From: Actinomycetota bacterium
GTDB taxonomy: Bacteria > Actinomycetota > Actinomycetes > Streptosporangiales > Streptosporangiaceae
Direction of reading: 5' to 3'
Length of the DNA stretch: 6,855 nucleotides
NCBI GenBank assembly: GCA_003140115.1
Contig: PLIQ01000111.1
Coordinates: 13,914 to 20,768, forward strand
Shown here: positions 1 to 3,638 of the stretch, one piece after another
How the letters are laid out: the number at the start of each line of letters is the position of its first letter
Position numbering within the stretch: position 1 is the stretch's first letter
Program-made: the position numbers and the translations under genes
The notes under the pieces: generated by a model
The model's input: the letters and a program-made list of their open reading frames with translations, nothing else
The model's database searches: none
Told to the model about the DNA's origin: nothing

Positions 1-41
1 GCCTCGGGCTGCTGGTCGGCCTGGGCCTGGTCAGTCCGCAT
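1..41 (-). CDS. 5' end of an unidentified gene leaving the window
   Basis: An ATG at 41-39 on the minus strand opens a frame reading MRTDQAQADQQPE to the window edge without a stop. An AGGAG ribosome binding site lies at 53-49, seven bases ahead of the ATG, which is the main support. Thirteen hydrophilic, Gln-rich residues are too few to suggest a family. It is divergent from the SCO6745-type gene; the 81-base gap between the two starts (42-122) must hold any promoters for both. I see only a weak TATCCT -10-like hexamer at 87-92 on the plus strand there, with no good -35. Confidence 0.5.
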   Translation of the reverse strand, partial: MRTDQAQADQQPE

Positions 42-122
42 GGGAAAGCTCCTACCCGGCTGCCCGGCAAGCACGCGGCCGAAGGCTATCCTGCGAAAAC
101 AAACTCCGGGAAGGGAGCGGTC

Positions 123-989
123 GTGGCTGACGCGGCGCATACGGCTCGTGCCATGTGGACCTTGTTCGAGCCCGTCCACGCGGTGACCTATTTCGCGCCG
201 GAGGCCCGCGCGGCCTTCGAGGAGGCGGGGCTGCGAGGGTACTGGCGCGGCTATTTCGCCGGCCGGGCCGCACCGCTCGGCCCGGCCGAGGCGGCGGTGG
301 TGACCGCCTCGTTCTTCAACTTCTCCCCCGCCTTCGTAGGCCGGGCGGTCCCGGCGGTCTGGGAACTGATCACACCGCAGGACGCGCTGGCGGCCCGGCT
401 GGCCGGGGCGGTCGCCGCGCTGCGCGTTCTGCTAGCCGGCCGGGAAGCCGAGGCAGCACAGACCGCCGACCTGCTCTGGCTGGCGATCGCCGAGCTGGAC
501 TTCTCGGGCCGGGTGCTGGCCGCGGCCAACGCCGCCCTGCCGGTACCCGACGGTGAATCCGCGGGCCTGGCCCGGCTCTGGCAGGCCGCCACCTTGCTGC
601 GCGAGCACCGGGGCGACGGGCACTTCGCCGCCCTGGCCGCGGCCGACATCGACGGCTGCGAGGCGGTGGCGTTGCGGTCCTGCATGGACCTGCGGCGGGA
701 GAACCTGCAGCCGGTCCGGGGCTGGACCGACGAGGCGTGGGACAACGCACTCGCGAGGCTAGCCAACCGCGGATGGGTCGGCGCCGACGGCCAGCTAACC
801 AGCGCGGGCCAGGCCGCGCACGACGCGGTGGAGATCGCCACCGACTGGGCCGCGGCCCGGCCGTGGGCCCGGCTCGCCCCGGAGACGACGGCGGGCATCG
901 CCGAGGCGCTCACCCCAGTCGCGCAGGCCTGCGCGGCGGTCCTGCCCTACCCCAGCCCCATCGGCGTCCCGGCTCCCGGCGCCGCATAG
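123..989 (+). CDS. SCO6745 family protein (HTH-like, actinobacterial)
   Basis: This 288-aa cytosolic protein looks like the actinobacterial SCO6745 family, conserved proteins of unknown role. The N-terminal block around residues 11-50 (WTLFEPVHAVTYFAPEAR, then GYWRGYFAGRAAPLG) is the family signature as I recall it. Also typical are ASFFNFSP at 62-69 and the EHRGDGH block at 161-167. The C-terminal part (about 197-250: W-T-D-E...L..RGWV..DG.LT..G, then EIATDWAA) reads like a winged-helix or MarR-like unit, so DNA binding is possible but unproven. The GTG at 123 is chosen because AAGGGAG at 111-117 lies five bases upstream; the frame is open to the window edge but has no better start. Length fits the family. 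It is convergent with the next gene. No transmembrane or signal segment is visible. Family assignment is confident; function is not. Confidence 0.88.
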   Translation: MADAAHTARAMWTLFEPVHAVTYFAPEARAAFEEAGLRGYWRGYFAGRAAPLGPAEAAVVTASFFNFSPAFVGRAVPAVWELITPQDALAARLAGAVAALRVLLAGREAEAAQTADLLWLAIAELDFSGRVLAAANAALPVPDGESAGLARLWQAATLLREHRGDGHFAALAAADIDGCEAVALRSCMDLRRENLQPVRGWTDEAWDNALARLANRGWVGADGQLTSAGQAAHDAVEIATDWAAARPWARLAPETTAGIAEALTPVAQACAAVLPYPSPIGVPAPGAA

Positions 990-1016
990 CCGGCGCCGCA
1001 GGCGAAGGCGCTGCGG
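976..1016. terminator. GC-rich hairpins between convergent genes
   Basis: The 28-base gap between convergent stops holds two overlapping GC-only stems. CGGCGCC (977-983) pairs with GGCGCCG (992-998) over an 8-nt loop, and CCGCAG (996-1001) pairs with CTGCGG (1011-1016) over a 9-nt loop. The first stem arises from a direct repeat, CCGGCGCCGCA at 976-986 and 990-1000. There is no U-tract on either strand. U-less hairpins can terminate in high-GC Actinomycetota, so bidirectional termination is plausible but unproven. Confidence 0.35.
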
Positions 1017-1017
1017 G

Positions 1018-1683
1018 CTAAGCGGAGCGCGACCTAGTGCCGAGGGCCAGCAGCCGCTCGCCCCAGATGGTCAGCGCCCGCGTGTCGGCCGGGCAGGCCA
1101 GCAGGCGGTGCCGGTCGCGCAGCGCGAGCACGATATACAGCGTGGTGCGCTCATCGACGTCCTGGTAGCGCGCCGCGCGCAACAACAGGTCACATGCGGC
1201 GTCAAGGTCGTCGGGATCAGAGGGCTCGGCCTTCGGCCGCGAGTCGCGGTAGCGGTCGTAACTCAGCCGTCCGACCGTGAGCGCCACCTCCGCCCAGGCC
1301 GGATCGCCGGGCGGCAGCTCGTAGAGCAGCGCGCCGCTGACCGCGATGGCCTCGCTTCGGTCGGCGCGGACGGCCGCGACCACGGCTGGATCGTCGTGGC
1401 CCAGTCGCTCCGCGGCCACGTCGATGCGGCGATCCAGGAGGGTGCAGAGCAGGGCGCGAGCCTCAGCGATGAGCGGAGATGCTTCGCCGGATCCGTCGCC
1501 GGCCTTGGCCCGCAGCAGTGCGGCCAGGGCCGCGCGAGCGCGCTCGATGGCCGCGTCGAGATCCGCGCCGCCCGGCGCCGCCGGGTCGGCGCTTTCCCCC
1601 GCGCCTAGCGCCCTTCGTAGATTAGCCAGGTGACGGCCGGCTCCGTCAGGGTCATACTCGGCCGTCACCTGGGTCCTGAACAT
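1018..1683 (-). CDS. Small all-helical (TPR-like) protein of unknown function
   Basis: About 221 aa, rich in Ala, Leu, Arg and Asp, and predicted by eye to be almost entirely alpha-helical; no signal peptide or membrane segment. Two stretches, DLDAAIERARAALAALLRAK (41-60) and DPDDLDAACDLLLRAARYQD (156-175), resemble the helix pairs of degenerate TPR-type repeats that precede effector domains such as CHAT in actinomycetes, but no effector domain follows. It could be a stand-alone scaffold or the remnant of a larger protein. The start is uncertain. The frame is open up to a GTG at 1764 (stop at 1768-1770), but the extra 27 residues are Ser/His-rich and lack a ribosome binding site. I chose the ATG at 1683-1681; a GTG at 1668-1666 has AGGA five bases upstream and is a good alternative. 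It lies downstream of the HExxH gene on the same strand, separated by about 590 bases with its own likely promoter. No family recognised. Confidence 0.7.
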   Translation of the reverse strand: MFRTQVTAEYDPDGAGRHLANLRRALGAGESADPAAPGGADLDAAIERARAALAALLRAKAGDGSGEASPLIAEARALLCTLLDRRIDVAAERLGHDDPAVVAAVRADRSEAIAVSGALLYELPPGDPAWAEVALTVGRLSYDRYRDSRPKAEPSDPDDLDAACDLLLRAARYQDVDERTTLYIVLALRDRHRLLACPADTRALTIWGERLLALGTRSRSA

Positions 1684-1889
1684 CACGGGCACCAGCGGCC
1701 GTGACGAGCTATCGGCGTGCGATGAATGGCTGGTTGCAGCCGGGAATTCATGTGGGCCCCCCACGGGCTAAAGACGACGATCGACAATCACCCGCGCAGG
1801 CGGGCTATGGCCGTGATTAGCGAATACGCATTAATAAGCAGCGCAATTGAACTGATCGTGCTTGCGACGTACGCGCCGACCACAGCCGG

Positions 1890-1930
1890 GTGCGCTGCGA
1901 GTACCTGTCTCCCTACAGGGACGAGCGCAC
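1890..1930. repeat. Two-part hairpin, 7-bp outer and 5-bp inner stems
   Basis: GTGCGCT (1890-1896) pairs perfectly with AGCGCAC (1924-1930). Inside it CCTGT (1904-1908) pairs with ACAGG (1915-1919) over a 6-nt loop; adjacent GT/AC at 1901-1902 and 1921-1922 can extend the inner stem past one mismatch. The 12-bp palindrome CGCACATGTGCG (1926-1937) overlaps the right arm, so the two folds would be mutually exclusive in RNA. Confidence 0.55.
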
Positions 1931-1938
1931 ATGTGCGG

Positions 1939-1958
1939 GCGATGCGACCACGCATCGC
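1939..1958. repeat. Perfect 8-bp hairpin with 4-nt loop
   Basis: GCGATGCG (1939-1946), loop ACCA, then CGCATCGC (1951-1958). It follows the preceding palindrome by one base, giving a run of inverted symmetry from 1890 to 1958. No U-tract on either strand, so it does not look like a classical terminator. Confidence 0.6.
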
Positions 1959-2072
1959 GTGACCCTAAATCGTATCCATCCCGCATGACCCTCCCGCCGG
2001 CCTCAGCGCTCGCCCCGATGGCTCCCGCATCGACCTGGCGGCTCCTCCCCTCATCCACCCCTCATGGCCCAC

Positions 2073-2092
2073 CCGGGCGAGGCGCAGCCCGG
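2073..2092. repeat. 6-bp GC hairpin at the start of the putative leader
   Basis: CCGGGC (2073-2078) and GCCCGG (2087-2092) are perfect complements around an 8-nt loop. On the minus strand this would fold about 20 nt after the predicted transcription start. Confidence 0.4.
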
Positions 2093-2114
2093 ATCCCATG
2101 AACACGCGACTGAT

Positions 2115-2134
2115 GTTAATGTAGCTCGATTAAC
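2115..2134. repeat. Inverted repeat GTTAAT-N8-ATTAAC (candidate operator)
   Basis: Perfect 6-bp arms at 2115-2120 and 2129-2134, 8 bases apart, covering the -10 and the adjoining spacer of the leftward promoter. This is the position expected for a repressor site. A weaker symmetric element, ATTTA/TAAAT at 2153-2157 and 2164-2168, lies just upstream of the -35. Neither shares the GGTTTA core found in the 3516-3590 repeats, so a different regulator would be expected. Confidence 0.4.
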
Positions 2135-2146
2135 GATGTCTATCAA
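2118..2146 (-). promoter_or_regulatory. Sigma70-type promoter reading toward the helical-protein gene
   Basis: On the minus strand, TTGATA at 2146-2141 (5 of 6 to TTGACA) is followed after exactly 17 bases by TACATT at 2123-2118 (4 of 6 to TATAAT). It lies in a sharply AT-rich island (2100-2180) inside otherwise GC-rich DNA. It points left, away from the end of the HExxH gene and toward the gene at 1683. Confidence 0.5.
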
Positions 2147-2193
2147 TACAGGATTTACGTAGATAAATATCCGGTATACATCGGGGGCGAAGG

Positions 2194-2289
2194 CTAGGCG
2201 GCCGAGGGTGGGAGGGTACTCATCGCGGCTACCAGCCGGGCGGCGAGGGGTGGCAGCGTATCTAGGGAGGCTAGTAGCCGGGCGGCCGG
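2194..2289 (-). repeat. 42-bp imperfect tandem repeat, likely an out-of-frame former C-terminus of the HExxH gene
   Basis: Two 42-bp units (2289-2248 and 2247-2206, minus strand) and a 9-base start of a third run across and past the stop of the HExxH gene. In the frame shifted from that gene they encode two 14-residue units, PAARLLASLDTLPP and LAARLVAAMSTLPP, then SAA and a stop at 2196-2194. Three of the codon differences between units are synonymous (CTA/CTG, ACG/ACC, CTG/CTC), which suggests this frame was once translated. A single-base change near the GGC-CGC-TCA codons just before residue 384 would join the two frames. Confidence 0.45.
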
Positions 2290-3443
2290 GGTGAGCGGCC
2301 GAGGAGTTCCGCGGCGGCGGAACCGAACGCGGTGGCGGGCGGATAGGCGGCACACGCGGACCGCCAGCGGGCACGCAGCGAGCCGACGATCTGATCCGGG
2401 AGGGCCCGGGCCGCGTCGCCGCCGGTCAGGATCTCGAGCGGCCCCCGCACGTACACCTCGGCCAGGGTGGGCAGGTCGACGAACTCGGGGGCCGGATCCG
2501 AGCCGCCGGGCAGCCGGGTGGCCCGCTCGATCAGTCCGGCGCCGAGTTGCCACACCGCGTGGCCTTCCTCGGCCAGGATGCACTCGACAGCGGCCAGGAC
2601 CTCGACCGCCATCGCGTACGACTCAGCGATCAGCAGCCCGGTGCCGAACTCCGCCGGGCTTGGCGCCGCCGGGCCGAGCGCGGTCAGCGCGCCCAGATGG
2701 TCAAGGTGCGCTCCTTCGTGGATGCCGCGCCAGATCTGCTGCGCGAGCGGGGAAGCGGTGGACGGGACCTCGGCCACCGCGGGACGGGGTCCGGGCCGTC
2801 CGGGCAGGCACATCCAGGTCCGCCGGGCCAGGAACCGGTTCACCGGCAGGCGCACGGTGACGTGCGCGTCGCTCGGCGAAGGCCGGTACCGCGCGCCCCA
2901 GGCCAGCTGGCGCGCGCTGCTCAGCGGGCACGAGGCGGCCCAGGGGAGCCCGGCGCCGGTCGTCATGAGGTCCTCGCCGAAGCGCGTCAGCAGATCGGCC
3001 GCCTGCCAGATGAACCGCCCGACGCCCCGGACCGGGCCGGGCACCAGGCGAGCGTCCGGATACCACGGCGGGACCGGGCCGGCGAGCTTGCGCAGCCGGC
3101 GGAGCCGGGCCGCGTGCTGCCCGCCGGAAACGATGGGCACGGCGCGGACGACCTCATCGAGACCGCCGAAGGCGCCGGACAAGTCCAGTGCGGACCCGAG
3201 GGACCGACCGGACAAGTCCCGTGCGGACCGCGGCGGCCGAGCGGGCGCGGGGTCGTCCAGCGCGAGACAGCCGACCGCCACATCGGCCCATCCCCGGACG
3301 GCCCATGCGGCCGCCTCCGCGTTGACGGCGGGCACCTCGACCGCCGCGTTCGCCGCGGCGATCGCCCACGCATACGCGGCGGACGCCGCGACATGCGTCG
3401 GCCCGGGGGCGTCATCCCCCGGGCCGGGCATCTCACTACCCAT
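2271..3443 (-). CDS. HExxH-motif (zincin-like) protein of unknown family
   Basis: 390 aa. The key feature is IWRGIHEGAHLDHL, with a HExxH metal-binding motif at H242, E243 and H246. Then LIAESYAMAVE offers E274 (or E281) as a third ligand, the spacing seen in gluzincin-type metallopeptidases. A catalytic zinc or iron site is therefore likely. It could be a peptidase or a HExxH-type peptide-modifying enzyme of the kind found in actinobacterial RiPP loci; the sequence alone does not decide. Residues 20-60 are Ala-rich helix; 73-91 contain a short tandem repeat. No signal peptide or membrane segment, so probably cytosolic. The ATG at 3443-3441 is the longest start; the ATG at 3431 is an alternative, and neither has a clear ribosome binding site. 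The last seven or so residues (SPRPPGY) look like an out-of-frame tail. It is divergent from the HTH-TPR gene across a 195-base regulatory gap. Confidence 0.75.
   Translation of the reverse strand: MGSEMPGPGDDAPGPTHVAASAAYAWAIAAANAAVEVPAVNAEAAAWAVRGWADVAVGCLALDDPAPARPPRSARDLSGRSLGSALDLSGAFGGLDEVVRAVPIVSGGQHAARLRRLRKLAGPVPPWYPDARLVPGPVRGVGRFIWQAADLLTRFGEDLMTTGAGLPWAASCPLSSARQLAWGARYRPSPSDAHVTVRLPVNRFLARRTWMCLPGRPGPRPAVAEVPSTASPLAQQIWRGIHEGAHLDHLGALTALGPAAPSPAEFGTGLLIAESYAMAVEVLAAVECILAEEGHAVWQLGAGLIERATRLPGGSDPAPEFVDLPTLAEVYVRGPLEILTGGDAARALPDQIVGSLRARWRSACAAYPPATAFGSAAAELLGRSPRPPGY
3175..3229. repeat. 33-bp-period direct repeat inside the HExxH gene
   Basis: Two 22-bp copies (3175-3196 and 3208-3229) begin CCGGACAAGTCC and end GTGCGGACC, differing at one base, at a 33-base interval (11 codons). 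They encode SARDLSG and SALDLSG around residues 73-90, so the repeat is in frame. It looks like a recent small duplication in a linker. Confidence 0.6.
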
Positions 3444-3515
3444 CGGGCATGGACGTGGCTCCGAAGCTCGCGCTTCCGGTACGGCGTCTACGGCGTCCGC
3501 GCGAACCGGAGCTAG

Positions 3516-3555
3516 TACCTAAACCAACACCAACGAATCATATGGGGTTTAGGTA
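3516..3555. promoter_or_regulatory. Perfect 10-bp inverted repeat in the divergent promoter (IR1, candidate operator)
   Basis: TACCTAAACC (3516-3525) and GGTTTAGGTA (3546-3555) are exact reverse complements, centres 30 bp apart, about three helical turns. A TATGAT -10-like hexamer for the leftward HExxH gene (3542-3537, minus) lies between the arms. The adjacent TetR-like protein is the obvious candidate ligand; that is inference. Confidence 0.55.
3537..3542 (-). promoter_or_regulatory. -10-like element for the HExxH gene
   Basis: TATGAT on the minus strand (5 of 6 to TATAAT), about 95 bases ahead of the ATG at 3443. No acceptable -35 at 16-18 bases; TTGCCG at 3569-3564 is 21 bases away. It may need an activator or may not be the real promoter. 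Confidence 0.3.
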
Positions 3556-3562
3556 AGTAAAT

Positions 3563-3590
3563 ACGGCAAACTCATTCTCAGGTTTACCGT
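3563..3590. promoter_or_regulatory. Second inverted repeat (IR2, candidate operator)
   Basis: ACGGCAAAC (3563-3571) and GTTTACCGT (3582-3590) are reverse complements at 8 of 9 positions with a 10-base spacer. It shares the core GGTTTA (3581-3586) with IR1, where the core occurs as TAAACC at 3520-3525 and GGTTTA at 3546-3551. It covers the -35 and part of the spacer of the rightward promoter, a repressor-like position. Confidence 0.5.
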
Positions 3591-3603
3591 CTATCATTAT
3601 GAT
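3575..3603 (+). promoter_or_regulatory. Promoter of the HTH-TPR gene
   Basis: TTCTCA (3575-3580, 4 of 6 to TTGACA), a 17-base spacer, then TATGAT (3598-3603, 5 of 6). Transcription would start near 3610, leaving a leader of about 30 nt that contains the AGAGGAG ribosome binding site at 3626-3632. Confidence 0.5.
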
Positions 3604-3638
3604 CTTGACGCTGGCCAGCCGGGCGAGAGGAGCGAGCG

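Larger units (their letters stand above)
1684..2111 (-). promoter_or_regulatory. Long structured leader or ncRNA candidate upstream of the helical-protein gene
   Basis: No convincing gene is seen here. If transcription starts about 7 bases past the -10 at 2123-2118, roughly 430 nt of untranslated RNA would precede the ATG at 1683. The stretch holds several perfect stems: 2073-2092, 1939-1958, 1890-1930, and the short CCCGC/GCGGG pair at 1791-1804. A short GTGGG/CCCAC stem also lies near 1753-1765. No known riboswitch core was recognised. It may be a regulatory leader, a separate small RNA, or protein-binding DNA. All of this is inference from inverted symmetry plus the promoter. Confidence 0.35.

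Noticed and set aside
1684..1764. 27-residue N-terminal extension of the helical protein from the GTG at 1764
   Set aside because: No ribosome binding site, Ser/His-rich composition unlike the rest, and a short hairpin over the GTG.
1890..1958. Possible tRNA or CRISPR-like repeats
   Set aside because: The stems do not form a cloverleaf, there is no anticodon arm or CCA, and there are no regularly spaced identical repeats.
1726..1962. 78-codon plus-strand frame in the gap, with a hydrophobic stretch near its middle
   Set aside because: No ribosome binding site, codon use unlike the neighbours, and it overlaps the 5' part of the minus-strand gene and several inverted repeats.
1831..2058. 75-codon minus-strand frame inside the putative leader
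   Set aside because: Weak, too closely spaced purine run before the ATG, and a low-complexity Arg-rich product; an upstream regulatory peptide cannot be excluded but is not supported.
2467..3522. Plus-strand open frames (up to 351 codons) opposite the HExxH gene
   Set aside because: Ser/Arg/Pro-rich antisense frames without motifs; the minus strand carries HExxH and family-like helices.
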